Below are positions 38,238 through 46,549 of a DNA stretch of 64,000 nucleotides, piece by piece. The notes below the pieces were generated by a model. The model had not been told where the DNA came from. It made no database searches and saw only the letters and a list, made by a program, of their open reading frames with translations. Made by a program: the position numbers and the translations under genes. Every line of letters starts with the position of its first letter. Within the stretch, counting starts at the first letter, position 1. Origin of the DNA: an uncultured Lactobacillus sp. (GTDB lineage Bacteria; Bacillota; Bacilli; Lactobacillales; Lactobacillaceae); contig CALFSK010000021.1 in assembly GCA_937916845.1 (NCBI GenBank), positions 27,534 to 91,533 of the forward strand, read 5' to 3'.

Positions 38238-38770
38238 TATGGTTACCCCCGTTTGATATGGCTAATATTACATTTATTTTAGCATTAAATCGGATGCCTG
38301 TAAGTCTTTTAGACCAGAGATTCTGTAAACTAGCATAAAAAATATGAAAATTTATAACTAGTAATTTTATTTTTGAGATCTAATTTAACTTTTTGGTTAC
38401 AAATAATTGTGCCTACTCAACTATTTTTAAAAGGACTGTAATATTTTTAAAATCGATTATATCAAATAAATTATATAAAGAAACTAGCTGATTTCTTACT
38501 AATAAGCGCATATTTTTAGAATATCAATAAACCGATAAACGAATGATATTAATTTTTAGCTAATGACATTATAGACACGGTGTTAACAAATGTAAAAAAT
38601 GTAATATAAATAAAACAATATGTAAATATGTGGTTTGAAGATGATAAGTTAGAATGATACCATAACGGTGTAGTTTAGGGATTGTACTAAAAAGGGTTTA
38701 ACAGGTTTGGGTTTTAAAGTTAACTGTTGTTGGGAAAGTCAGATTTTACAGAAAGTTTGGGGACTTAGAA
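38238..38770. other. 533-nt AT-rich divergent regulatory region
   Basis: No gene found. Contains four TGTWAH hexamers at 38581, 38591, 38600 and 38621, spaced 10, 9 and 21 nt, on the side of the autolysin gene. They recall WalR (YycF) half-sites but not the canonical 11-nt period. Two further T-rich tracts precede them. Confidence 0.4.
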
Positions 38771-41134
38771 TTGAAAATGGGAATGACTAAAATTGTTGCT
38801 TCTCTTATGTTAAGCACTGCCTTACTGCCAGCGATGCTCAGTAAAGCGGATACGACGACTAAACCGGTAAATAATCAAGAAACGGTTGAGCCGGTAACAG
38901 AAACAACTCATGAATCCACGGCTACTGGAACGGCCAACCAAACACGTCTTGTAACCACTACGCTAGGCCAGCAAACGACTGGTTCACAAGCAAGTAGTCA
39001 AGCTACTAGCGAAACACAGTCGAACGTTGCCAAAAGTGCTGAGGGAACTAGTCAAGCTAGTGCAACCAGTGCAACTAGTGCAGAGACGCCAGCTAGTCAG
39101 GTTAGTTCCAGTTCCGTAAGTAAATCAGAGGCAGCTGCTGGTAGCGATACTCAAATTAAAGCTTCGGCACCAACTAGTTTGGCTAACAACGCTGAAAGCT
39201 TAGCAGCGAGCGCCACAGCAAGCACGGCGGCTAGTGCCGCAGCGGTAAGTACAGCGGCTAGTGAAAAGGCAAGTAAGGAAGCAAGCGCAGCGGCAAGTAC
39301 AGCAGCTAGCGTCGCAGCCAGTGCTGCTAGTGTGGCAAATGCAAACAGTGCCGTGGCAACTGAAAGCGCCGTCGCTAGTGTTGCCAGTCATGCGGTAGTA
39401 CCAGAAGCTGAAACTTTGGTTACGGCACCAGCGGCCGCTAAGCCAGCACCACAACCAGAAGTTTTTGTGGCTGAAGCTGATCGGGTGACGGCCCGGGTCA
39501 GTCCACAGCAATATTTTTTAGATGAAATTAAAGCTGGCGCTATTGCAGGTTGGCATAAATATCAAGTGTTACCTTCAGTTACCGCTGCCCAAGCGATTTT
39601 GGAAAGTGGCTGGGGTGGTTCAAGATTAGCGCAAGATGGGAATAACCTGTTTGGCATCAAAGGCTCATACCACGGCCAATCGATTGACTTTTATACGCAA
39701 GAATGGGATGGCCATCAATACATTACGGTCAGAGCTGCCTTCCGAAAGTATCCAAATTGGTCAGCTAGTGTTGAAGATCACGGGGCCTTCTTGGTTGAAA
39801 ATCCACGTTACAAGAACTTATTAGGTGTCACGGATTATCGGCGTGTAACAGCGTTATTACAACAAGATGGTTACGCAACGGACCCACATTATGCTAGTCA
39901 ATTAATCAGCATCATTCACAGCAATTATTTACAAGATTGGGATAGCGAAGCACTAGGCGGTCAGCCTGGTCAAAATAATGGCAACCAGGGTCAAGTTACG
40001 CCTGAAAGTGGGCGTTATACGTTTACACAAGCAACGCCTATTCACAACACGACCGATAAGAATTCGGCCGTAGTGGGAACCTACGAGGCGGGCGACTCCG
40101 TTTATTACAACGCTAAAGTGAACACAAATGGGCAAACGTGGCTACAATACTTATCTTATTCGGGCATGAACCATTATGTCATGATTAAGGACGCCACTCC
40201 AGCACCTGCGCCGGCACCAGCTCCAGGTCCAGTTGCACCAACGACGCCAAGCAATCCGGTACCAAGCACTGGTTCTTACACCTTTACGGTTAATACTAAT
40301 ATTCGTAACGGTGCTTCAAAGGGTGCGGCGATTGCTGGACACTATGACGCAGGGCAAAAGGTTAACTATAACGGCACCGTGCAAGCTGATGGGCTGACTT
40401 GGTTACGCTACGTTTCTTACTCTGGTGCGACGCATTACGTAGCAACCAGTGGGGATGACGTGGTTGCAGCACCAAAGCCAGAAGTTCAAAACGTTTCTGG
40501 TTTTTACCAATTTACGCAAAATACAGCAATTAAGAGTGCGGCAGATAACAATTCCAACACAGTTGGCACTTACGGTGCTGGTGAACGCGTTTATTACAAC
40601 GCTAAAGTCACGGTCGGTGGTCAAACTTGGTTACGCTACGTTGCTTATTCAGGTGCAACGCACTATGTTCAAGTCACGCCAGCAAACGTTGGCCCCAACC
40701 TTAGTCAGGCCGTTGTAACGCCCGCAACGGGGGCTTACCACTTTAAGCAAACGACTGCCATTAAGAATGCGGCAGATCGCAATTCAGCAACGGTTGGAAC
40801 GTATTACGCTGGTGACACGGTTTATTACAATGCTAAGGTCACCGCTAATGGTCAGACCTGGTTACGGTATCAATCTTATTCTGGTGCTAGCCACTACGTT
40901 GAGGTCGGTGCGGTAACGAGTCAGGCAGATCGGATTACGCCACAAAAGGGCAGTTTCCGGTTTACCACAACGACTAATATCCGCACGGCACCAACGACGC
41001 GGGCAGGAATTGTCGGTGAGTATTTCACGGGTGACGTCGTCTATTATGACGGTACCGTTAAAGCCGAAGGATACACTTGGTTACGATACTTGAGCCGTAG
41101 TGGTGCGATTCACTATGTCGCAGTTATCCGGTAA
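38771..41134 (+). CDS. acm2: Acm2-type peptidoglycan N-acetylglucosaminidase (autolysin)
   Basis: 787-residue secreted enzyme. Signal peptide 1-27; Ala/Ser/Thr-rich domain about 30-235, which in Acm2 is O-glycosylated; GH73 glucosaminidase domain about 240-395 (AILESGWGGSRLAQDGNNLFGIKG with catalytic Glu); then five bacterial SH3 wall-binding repeats (about 410-470, 495-555, 570-635, 645-705, 725-787), each with the TWLRY-SYSG-HYV pattern. Cuts glycan chains for daughter-cell separation. The TTG at 38771 follows GGGGA by 7 nt; ATG 38777 is an alternative. Confidence 0.93.
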   Translation: MKMGMTKIVASLMLSTALLPAMLSKADTTTKPVNNQETVEPVTETTHESTATGTANQTRLVTTTLGQQTTGSQASSQATSETQSNVAKSAEGTSQASATSATSAETPASQVSSSSVSKSEAAAGSDTQIKASAPTSLANNAESLAASATASTAASAAAVSTAASEKASKEASAAASTAASVAASAASVANANSAVATESAVASVASHAVVPEAETLVTAPAAAKPAPQPEVFVAEADRVTARVSPQQYFLDEIKAGAIAGWHKYQVLPSVTAAQAILESGWGGSRLAQDGNNLFGIKGSYHGQSIDFYTQEWDGHQYITVRAAFRKYPNWSASVEDHGAFLVENPRYKNLLGVTDYRRVTALLQQDGYATDPHYASQLISIIHSNYLQDWDSEALGGQPGQNNGNQGQVTPESGRYTFTQATPIHNTTDKNSAVVGTYEAGDSVYYNAKVNTNGQTWLQYLSYSGMNHYVMIKDATPAPAPAPAPGPVAPTTPSNPVPSTGSYTFTVNTNIRNGASKGAAIAGHYDAGQKVNYNGTVQADGLTWLRYVSYSGATHYVATSGDDVVAAPKPEVQNVSGFYQFTQNTAIKSAADNNSNTVGTYGAGERVYYNAKVTVGGQTWLRYVAYSGATHYVQVTPANVGPNLSQAVVTPATGAYHFKQTTAIKNAADRNSATVGTYYAGDTVYYNAKVTANGQTWLRYQSYSGASHYVEVGAVTSQADRITPQKGSFRFTTTTNIRTAPTTRAGIVGEYFTGDVVYYDGTVKAEGYTWLRYLSRSGAIHYVAVIR

Positions 41135-41217
41135 GCAAGTAAGTTGTCTTATCCGTCCGGTGGTTTTATAATTTAGATAGTAAGATAGATGGCGATTACG
41201 ACCGCCATTAACTTCAG

Positions 41218-41255
41218 GCAACCTGGTTGGCATGTGCTGGCCGGGTTGTTTTTTG
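41218..41255 (+). terminator. Terminator downstream of acm2
   Basis: CAACCTGG pairs with CCGGGTTG (one G-U) around 14 nt, then T run; another small hairpin ATGGCG/CGCCAT lies 20 nt before it. Confidence 0.75.
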
Positions 41256-41262
41256 GCCGTCG

Positions 41263-41291
41263 TTGCAATCGCTTACATTGTGTGCTATATT
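41263..41291 (+). promoter_or_regulatory. Promoter of the 41298 structured RNA
   Basis: TTGCAA, 17-bp spacer ending TGTGC, TATATT: a good -35/-10 pair with an extended -10 TGC. Confidence 0.7.
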
Positions 41292-41297
41292 GGGCTT

Positions 41298-41578
41298 ATC
41301 GGAAGAATCTCAGGTCAGTATCAAACGTTACCCTATTGTTGTAACAAACCCGTCAAGTGATAGCTAGTGCAGTATACAGCGTTTCCGCTAATTTCGGATA
41401 ACTGGCTGGCCAAACTCCATCTATTGATGGCACGGATTATCCACGGAGAGCGGGTTGCCGCCAATCAGAACGTTCATGGATGTGGATTGTGGATCAATGG
41501 TGTTTGAGGAATGAAGAATTCCACACGAAATTTTGAATGATTCTTCCAAAACGGGGCTCACATTGTGGGTCCTTTTTT
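41298..41578 (+). ncRNA. Candidate structured RNA, possibly 6S-like
   Basis: About 280 nt between a good promoter and a U-tailed hairpin (GGGCTCAC/GTGGGTCC, TTTTTT). Its 5' end GGAAGAATC pairs with GATTCTTCC at 41539-41547. Nested inside are TCAAAC/GTTTGA, ACC/GGT, ATTG/CAAT and ACAAACC/GGATTGT, giving a long rod with bulges. That is the general plan of 6S RNA, which inhibits RNA polymerase, but no sequence identity was checked. No open reading frame of note. Alternative: a leader of the lipoate ligase gene 50 nt downstream. Confidence 0.5.
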
Positions 41579-41626
41579 ATGCCTTGTTGTATGATTAGGG
41601 TAATTTAAAGCTGAGGAGCTGAGTCT

Positions 41627-42640
41627 ATGTATTACGTTGCAATGAAGGATCACGAAATCGGTCGCAACTTAGCCACCGAACAGTATTTAATGAACAATGT
41701 TGATTTTGATGAACCGTTAGTTTTGTTTTATTACGAAGAACCTTGCATTATTGTTGGGCGTAATCAAAATACGTTGGAAGAAATTAACGCGGACTATGTG
41801 CGTGACCATCACATTCAAGTGACCCGGCGATTATCTGGTGGGGGTGCGGTGTACCAAGACCTCGGTAACCTTTGCTTTAGCTTTGTCGTTGATAGTGATA
41901 GCCAAGAATTTGGTGATTTTAAGACGTTTACGAAGCCAATCATTGATGCGTTGCACGACATGGGCGCAACTACTGCGACGGTCAGTGGGCGTAATGACCT
42001 ATTAGTTGACGGCAAAAAGTTTTCCGGCAATGCGATGTATTCCAGAAATGGCAAGACGTTCTCACACGGAACGTTGATGCTCAACGTGGACTTAGACGTT
42101 GTCCCCCAAGCTTTGACTGTCCCAACTGATAAGATTGCGTCAAAGGGCATTAAGTCTGTTCGGAGTCGGGTCACCAATCTACGGCCGTACTTGGGGCCTG
42201 AGTATCAAGCAATCACCGTTCCAGAATTTCAAGATGCTTTATTGAAAGAACTTTTCCACGTGGATTCACTCGATCAGATTGCTGATAAGGAATACCACGT
42301 CACGCCTGAACAACAAAAGGCTATTGATAAAATTTACGAAGACTATTATGCTAATTGGGATTGGGTTTACGGAAAATCACCCGAATTCTCCGTCAAGCGC
42401 CGTAAGCATTTTGACATGGGGACAATTGATGCCCGCTTGTCAGTGCACGATGGGCGTATTCAGAACATAAAATTTTACGGTGATTTCTTCGGTAGTGGGG
42501 ATGTCCACGACGTTGAAGAGGCGTTGACCGGAGTCCGGTATGATCATGATGTGATTGCTGAAAAGATGGCAGCGCTTGATTTGAACCAGTACTTTACCGG
42601 TATTCCCCGGACAGACATTATTGATTTAATCGCCCAATAA
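41627..42640 (+). CDS. lplA: Lipoate-protein ligase A
   Basis: 337 residues. Activates lipoate with ATP and loads it on lipoyl domains of 2-oxoacid dehydrogenases or glycine cleavage H protein. Motifs: VTRRLSGGGAVYQDLGNLCFS (about 63-83), NDLLVDGKKFSGNAMY with catalytic Lys (about 123-140), HGTLMLNVD, and the C-terminal accessory domain (about 250-337). Ribosome site GAGGAG 9 nt before ATG. First of a three-gene cluster with the two small genes downstream. Confidence 0.95.
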   Translation: MYYVAMKDHEIGRNLATEQYLMNNVDFDEPLVLFYYEEPCIIVGRNQNTLEEINADYVRDHHIQVTRRLSGGGAVYQDLGNLCFSFVVDSDSQEFGDFKTFTKPIIDALHDMGATTATVSGRNDLLVDGKKFSGNAMYSRNGKTFSHGTLMLNVDLDVVPQALTVPTDKIASKGIKSVRSRVTNLRPYLGPEYQAITVPEFQDALLKELFHVDSLDQIADKEYHVTPEQQKAIDKIYEDYYANWDWVYGKSPEFSVKRRKHFDMGTIDARLSVHDGRIQNIKFYGDFFGSGDVHDVEEALTGVRYDHDVIAEKMAALDLNQYFTGIPRTDIIDLIAQ

Positions 42641-42653
42641 CGGGAGTGATTTG

Positions 42654-43037
42654 TTGAAACTGACTCGCTTAGTCGCATTTGCGTTTGTTTCCTTTTTTTG
42701 TTACGGTATCGTCAATTGGATGATGTCGACCAGCCATTTTCACTTACAAGCTAAACTAATTTCTTTACCAGAAATGTGGCAGGGACTCTTAATTGCGTTA
42801 GTCCTCTATTTTGTGGGAATTTTAGCAGTGTATTTAAACCGAATGCTCGGTTTTTACGTCCTCGGAATCGTTATCCTGATTTACTCATTGGGGCTAGTCA
42901 ATGCCCTAATGTCGGGGTATCAAAGTACGGCTGGAATGGAAATTAAGTTGTTATTGGAAGTTATTGGCGCGATTGGGTTGGGGATTAATTTCTACACGCT
43001 CGTCTTATTGACACGCTGGCGACATAAAACTAACTAA
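42654..43037 (+). CDS. Small four-helix membrane protein, unknown function
   Basis: 127 residues with four hydrophobic segments (LVAFAFVSFFCYGIVNWM; WQGLLIALVLYFVGILAVYL; GFYVLGIVILIYSLGLVNAL; LLLEVIGAIGLGINFYTLVLL). TTG at 42654 lies 7 nt from GGGAG; another TTG is one codon upstream. It begins 13 nt after lplA, so likely in its operon. Family not recognised. Confidence 0.7.
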   Translation: MKLTRLVAFAFVSFFCYGIVNWMMSTSHFHLQAKLISLPEMWQGLLIALVLYFVGILAVYLNRMLGFYVLGIVILIYSLGLVNALMSGYQSTAGMEIKLLLEVIGAIGLGINFYTLVLLTRWRHKTN

Positions 43038-43049
43038 ACGAGGGATAGC

Positions 43050-43499
43050 ATGCAACGAAACGTACAAGCATTTATTGATGATGTCACTGCTGAGAAGCTA
43101 AGTGTAACGACTCTGGAAGGAAAATATGAGACGTTGACGAAGCAGGTGCAACCGTGGCTGACAAACTTTTTGAAGGATGTGGCCGCTGATCAGCTTGCAC
43201 AAGCAACGCTGACGACCACTCACGAGCCCGCTGTGAGCTTTCGCTTAGAGACGAGTGTTATTAACCTTCCTTTGGCTAACTTGACGGAAATCGGCAAAGT
43301 AACGGATGCTGACGAAACGATGCCAATCCGGCTATACATGATTGCGGAATCGGAAGCATTGCCTTCAGGATTACGAATTGATGAGCTCGGTACGGCTGAT
43401 GACGTCTTGGCCGATCAGGACGGCGCTGCCAAGTTATTGACAACGTGGCTTGACTCACAAATTGAACGATTAAACCAAATCACCGAAGCGGATGCCTAG
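43050..43499 (+). CDS. Hypothetical acidic cytoplasmic protein
   Basis: 149 residues, acidic, no signal, membrane segment or motif I recognise. ATG at 43050 with GAGGGATAG upstream; 12 nt after the membrane-protein gene. Third gene of the lplA cluster; terminator 95 nt downstream. Confidence 0.68.
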   Translation: MQRNVQAFIDDVTAEKLSVTTLEGKYETLTKQVQPWLTNFLKDVAADQLAQATLTTTHEPAVSFRLETSVINLPLANLTEIGKVTDADETMPIRLYMIAESEALPSGLRIDELGTADDVLADQDGAAKLLTTWLDSQIERLNQITEADA

Positions 43500-43593
43500 G
43501 TGAAAGTTTTACAAAATATCAATGATATCTTTACAGTGATTCGGTATGATAGCTTCATGATATGGAGCCAAGCCAAATCATTGTGCCTGATGG

Positions 43594-43637
43594 TCGTCAC
43601 CCAATTAGCTGCGTGCTAATGAGGTGGCGATTTTTTT
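43594..43637 (+). terminator. Terminator of the lplA cluster
   Basis: TCGTCACC pairs with GGTGGCGA at the base (one G-U), ATTAGC with GCTAAT above, and seven T follow. Confidence 0.85.
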
Positions 43638-43679
43638 GATTAGCTTGCAATTGGTGACCAAAGATGATAGGGTAGTGAA

Positions 43680-43875
43680 TGCGATGAGTCGATAAAGTCA
43701 GATTTCCAGCAATGGAAGTTCCGCGCGAGCGGCTAGTGACTAATTATTGATAGCGGGGCACGTTTCTCTGACGTATTTCAGAGTGCTTGGGTCACTGATA
43801 TTGTGGAATGTCACCCCCACTGGTTTACCAGTGCCGTGATGAAGCGTTCGGATTAATTTTCGGACGCTTTTTTTG
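43680..43875 (+). ncRNA. Candidate structured RNA or leader
   Basis: About 195 nt with five local hairpins in a row: TTCCA/TGGAA; CCGC-GCGA-GCGG with a GNRA loop; AGTGAC/GTCACT enclosing CTCTGA/TCAGAG; CACTGG-TTTA-CCAGTG; then terminator AGCGTTCG/CGGACGCT with a T run. A TTGCAA-N17-TAGGGT promoter (weak -10) precedes it. No T-box, SAM, FMN or other riboswitch core was recognised. It could be a free small RNA, or an attenuator for the Ser-rich membrane-protein gene at 43992. Confidence 0.45.
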
Positions 43876-43991
43876 TTGTGCTGAAATGTTAAGTTTTTTG
43901 TTTAACTCAGGTAATCGTTGGTAAAATGACCACGGATAGCGTATTGTTAAGTTAGCATCAAAACTATTAATTTTTGGGGAGTTGATTAGTT

Positions 43992-44594
43992 ATGAAAAAG
44001 GTGTTAGTTAGCAGTATCGTGGTCGCTGGCCTCGCTGTTATAGGCGGCGGTGCGTACCTCTGGCCTAAGAGTGATCACGTTTCTTCGTCACAGTCAGCGG
44101 TGAGTTCATCGGTTGTGACTAGTAGTAAAGCTAGCAGCAAGACTGCGGCTGAAAAAGATAGTTCGGAAGCCAGTGATAGTAGTAGCACGGAAAAATCCAA
44201 GACTAGCAGTGAGGAAAGCACTAGTAGTGAAAGTAAATCCGCAACCACTGCCTCTGGTAAGTCAGCTTCAACGGCAGCGACGAGTTCGTCACAATCCGGT
44301 ACTACGGCAACTAGTTCAACGGCTGGGCGTAATTTAACAACGACGCAGGTCAATAATTGGGCCTGGGCACAAGTTGAGAAGCAGTACCAAGGTGCTAGTG
44401 TCACTAAAGATGATTTTCTTTTCCAACAATACCAACGTTCAGGCTTAGTTTACGTTGACGTTTATGAAAATAGTAGTACTGAAGCGGATCATTTAGCCGG
44501 GCGGTTCCGTGTCAACGCGCAGGGAAGTTTGGAACAACAATCCCTCTCAAATGGCAGCACTTGGCGCGTGGTCGCAACCAGTCCGTCTAATTAA
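43992..44594 (+). CDS. Membrane-anchored Ser/Thr-rich extracellular protein
   Basis: 200 residues. A single N-terminal hydrophobic helix (VLVSSIVVAGLAVIGGGAYLWP) with no lipobox cysteine suggests an uncleaved anchor; then about 80 residues of Ser/Thr/Lys-rich linker, and a folded C-terminal domain about 112-200 (TTTQVNNWAWAQVEKQYQ ... DVYENSSTEADHLAGRF). That domain occurs in other lactobacillus surface proteins, but I cannot name it with confidence. Preceded by the structured region at 43680; GGGGAG before ATG. Confidence 0.75.
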   Translation: MKKVLVSSIVVAGLAVIGGGAYLWPKSDHVSSSQSAVSSSVVTSSKASSKTAAEKDSSEASDSSSTEKSKTSSEESTSSESKSATTASGKSASTAATSSSQSGTTATSSTAGRNLTTTQVNNWAWAQVEKQYQGASVTKDDFLFQQYQRSGLVYVDVYENSSTEADHLAGRFRVNAQGSLEQQSLSNGSTWRVVATSPSN

Positions 44595-44639
44595 AGAAAT
44601 CGTGAAGGCTCTTTGAGGTTAAGGAGTCCTTCGGCAATC

Positions 44640-44668
44640 AGAACGTCCCACATAGCCGGGACGTTCTT
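44640..44668 (+). terminator. Terminator of the Ser-rich membrane-protein gene
   Basis: AGAACGTCCC pairs with GGGACGTTCT, followed by a short T stretch. Confidence 0.75.
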
Positions 44669-44766
44669 TGTAATGAGTTCCGGTAAGCGCCTTCTTGAAA
44701 AGTACCTCTAATTACGGCATACTAGAATGGTTAATCTAATTGAACGTGAAATTGAGGTGCGTTGGA

Positions 44767-45081
44767 ATGGCAGCGGAGAAAAAGAAAGTTAAACATGAAA
44801 TATATGATGAAAAAGATAAGCGTCTCGGACGCCGAATTCTAGTTATTTTTAAGTGGGTCGCCTTAGTTGCAGCCATTATTGGCCCGTTTGTTTATATGTT
44901 CAATCATAGTTGGGGCTTAGACCTTGGCACGCTAGCTGTATTGTGTGGTGGGGGTTACTTGTGTTTTGGACCACGGGGCCGAACTGCGGGTGGTCAGTGG
45001 ATTGCCTTACTAGAAACGCTCGGACTCGCGGTAGTTATATTGGTGTACTTCCTCGTGATTATTAAGTACATTCATTTCTAA
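44767..45081 (+). CDS. Small membrane protein, unknown function
   Basis: 104 residues from ATG 44767 (MAAEKKKVKHEIYDEKD), 9 nt after GAGGTG; an upstream in-frame ATG at 44740 lacks a ribosome site. A basic cytoplasmic head, then three hydrophobic segments (ILVIFKWVALVAAIIGPFVYMF; GTLAVLCGGGYLCFG; GLAVVILVYFLVIIKYI). No recognised family. Ends at a bidirectional terminator shared with merR. Confidence 0.68.
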   Translation: MAAEKKKVKHEIYDEKDKRLGRRILVIFKWVALVAAIIGPFVYMFNHSWGLDLGTLAVLCGGGYLCFGPRGRTAGGQWIALLETLGLAVVILVYFLVIIKYIHF

Positions 45082-45096
45082 GCTAGATGTAAATTA

Positions 45097-45142
45097 GAAA
45101 AGGACTTGAGTAACGTCAGTGAACGTTCTCAAGTCCTTTTTG
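45097..45142. terminator. Bidirectional terminator
   Basis: AAAAGGACTTGAG pairs with CTCAAGTCCTTTT around 17 nt. Serves the small membrane-protein gene and the convergent merR. Confidence 0.85.
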
Positions 45143-45153
45143 AATGCTTAAAT

Positions 45154-45590
45154 TTACGACGGATTTTCCTGGTAAACTTCGTGTTTTTCAGCTTCTTCCA
45201 TATTGGAAGGCACAATCGTATCGACTTTATGGTTAATCAAAACGTCAGCGTAGTGATCGACCTTGTGATTGATGGTTTTGAGATGATTTTGGAGATCATT
45301 GATCTCGTCTAAGGTCCGACGCTGCTGGACTTTCATCATTTCATAGCGTTCAGGAACTGTCTGTTCACCTTCCTGAACAAGCTTTAAGTAGTGTTGAATC
45401 CGTTCGACGGGCATACCAGTGGAACGCAGGCAAATAATCAGGTTTAACCATTCGAGATCGACGTCTTCAAAGACCCGGTTGTTGTTTTCGTCGCGCTTGA
45501 CGAAGGGGAGCATGCCATGGTCATGGTAGTACCGGATACTGTAAGTAGAAATTGCCATTTTTTAGCAACTTCTTGAATTGTATAAGACAA
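45154..45590 (-). pseudogene. MerR-family regulator with frameshift near the start
   Basis: A coding frame from ATG 45558 gives 134 residues starting inside the HTH (MAISTYSIRYYHDHGMLPFVKRDENNNRVF), with the usual MerR coiled coil (about 75-115). It lacks helix 1 and has no ribosome site. Upstream, AGGAGG followed by TTG at 45590 opens a frame reading (M)SYTIQEVAKK, exactly the missing HTH start, which runs out of frame at six A (45558-45563). One extra A would join them. So either a 1-base deletion has broken the gene, or the base is a consensus error. Confidence 0.8.
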
Positions 45591-45609
45591 TTTAATTTCC
45601 TCCTAAGGG

Positions 45610-45633
45610 TGACAATCAACTTTTTGATTGTCA
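45610..45633. promoter_or_regulatory. Inverted repeat in the merR leader
   Basis: TGACAATCA and TGATTGTCA form a perfect 9-bp inverted repeat with a 6-nt centre, directly upstream of the merR ribosome site. On the minus strand a promoter TTTACA-N17-TAGACT lies further upstream. Confidence 0.45.
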
Positions 45634-45729
45634 ATTTAAATTGAATCGTTATTGTTAGTCTAATCATCAACACTTTGGTTGTAAACAGATTTGCCCGTAT
45701 GAATAGTAAAAAAGGTTGAACTTTTTAGG

Positions 45730-45760
45730 TTGCCTTACAGTTACCGTAAGGTGTTAAGCT
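45730..45760 (+). promoter_or_regulatory. MerR-type promoter with 19-bp spacer
   Basis: TTGCCT, 19-bp spacer, TAAGCT. The spacer carries the dyad CCTTAC-N7-GTAAGG, the classic layout of promoters twisted into an active shape by MerR-family activators. It drives the gene at 45789 and sits 140 nt from the divergent merR. Confidence 0.65.
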
Positions 45761-45788
45761 GGGCTGTAAACTTGAGGGAGGGATAACG

Positions 45789-46478
45789 GTGCGTAAATAC
45801 ACAGTACAACTGACGGGGCGTGATTTCGAACCAGCGGAAACGTGGCAATTAGATCCCACAGCGGCCGTAGCGACGGTTCAGAGTAGTGCGGATTACGACT
45901 TGCTGGTCTGGGACCCGGATGACGAGACGTGTGAGATTTATCCACAGGAAACGTTGGCGGCGTTAAGCGACCGGCTAGCCCATACGGCTTATTCGCGGTT
46001 ACTTGATCAGATTGCCCGGGTCGCAAACCAGCAAGGCCTTCAAATCACACCGGGACTGCGCCGGCAATGGTACTTGGTAGGTGATTTAGCCGTGTTGGAA
46101 CACGCATCGTTAATTAACGTAGCGGCGGCCTTATTGAGTTTAACGGTTCAGGCCCTCAAACCTGAAACTGCCAGTTATCATCCCAGCGCAGTTCGCTTAC
46201 GGGGATTGGCGGATCAAGCGCGATGCTGGTTGATGGCCGCGCAAGTCACTTCGTTACAATTAGTAGCAGCACCTAAACCCTTAACGACCTTACTGCAGTA
46301 TTTATTAGACCAAGCAAACGCACTGGATGCGTGCCATGCGGGTGGGCGTTCGCGGGCGTGGCAACTCGCCAATGACGCGGAAGCCTTAAGCCAGGTTGAC
46401 GTTCACCCGACCCAATTTCAGACCAACAGTGCGTGGACGTTAATTCGTGCGGCAGCTTTAGAACGTTATGATCAATAA
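45789..46478 (+). CDS. Hypothetical protein downstream of the MerR-type promoter
   Basis: 229 residues, mostly helical after residue 60, no signal peptide or membrane segment; no family recognised. GTG start with GAGGGAGGG 7-8 nt upstream. Base composition is a little richer in GC than its neighbours. Its promoter is of the MerR-activated kind, so it is the likely target of the divergent regulator, but its role cannot be told. Confidence 0.7.
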   Translation: MRKYTVQLTGRDFEPAETWQLDPTAAVATVQSSADYDLLVWDPDDETCEIYPQETLAALSDRLAHTAYSRLLDQIARVANQQGLQITPGLRRQWYLVGDLAVLEHASLINVAAALLSLTVQALKPETASYHPSAVRLRGLADQARCWLMAAQVTSLQLVAAPKPLTTLLQYLLDQANALDACHAGGRSRAWQLANDAEALSQVDVHPTQFQTNSAWTLIRAAALERYDQ

Positions 46479-46549
46479 TGAAAAATAAAGCAGTGGTCAT
46501 GCTTGACGCCTCATTTATAATTAGAGTAGAATGAGAATATAATTAAAAT

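Noticed and set aside
37785..38300. Possible lacto-usp RNA motif because a usp gene is present
   Set aside because: The recalled motif lies in the 5' UTR of operons with a small gene plus usp. Here usp has an AT-rich upstream region without a matching fold.
39200..39511. Minus-strand reading frame within acm2
   Set aside because: It mirrors the Ala/Ser/Thr-rich repeat codons of acm2, lacks a ribosome site and is a shadow of the real gene.
41298..41578. RNase P RNA, tmRNA or SRP RNA for the lplA-upstream RNA
   Set aside because: No GAGGAAAGTCC, no tRNA-like GGTTCGAC end and no SRP GGAAG/AGCAG loop.
43680..43875. Reading the structured region as a T-box
   Set aside because: No GGGTGG-type antiterminator sequence, no AGTA/AG-bulge stem I pattern, and the downstream gene is not a tRNA-charging or amino-acid gene.
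44075..44404. Minus-strand frame opposite the Ser-rich membrane-protein gene
   Set aside because: Low-complexity antisense of the Ser codons; no start signal and no independent support.
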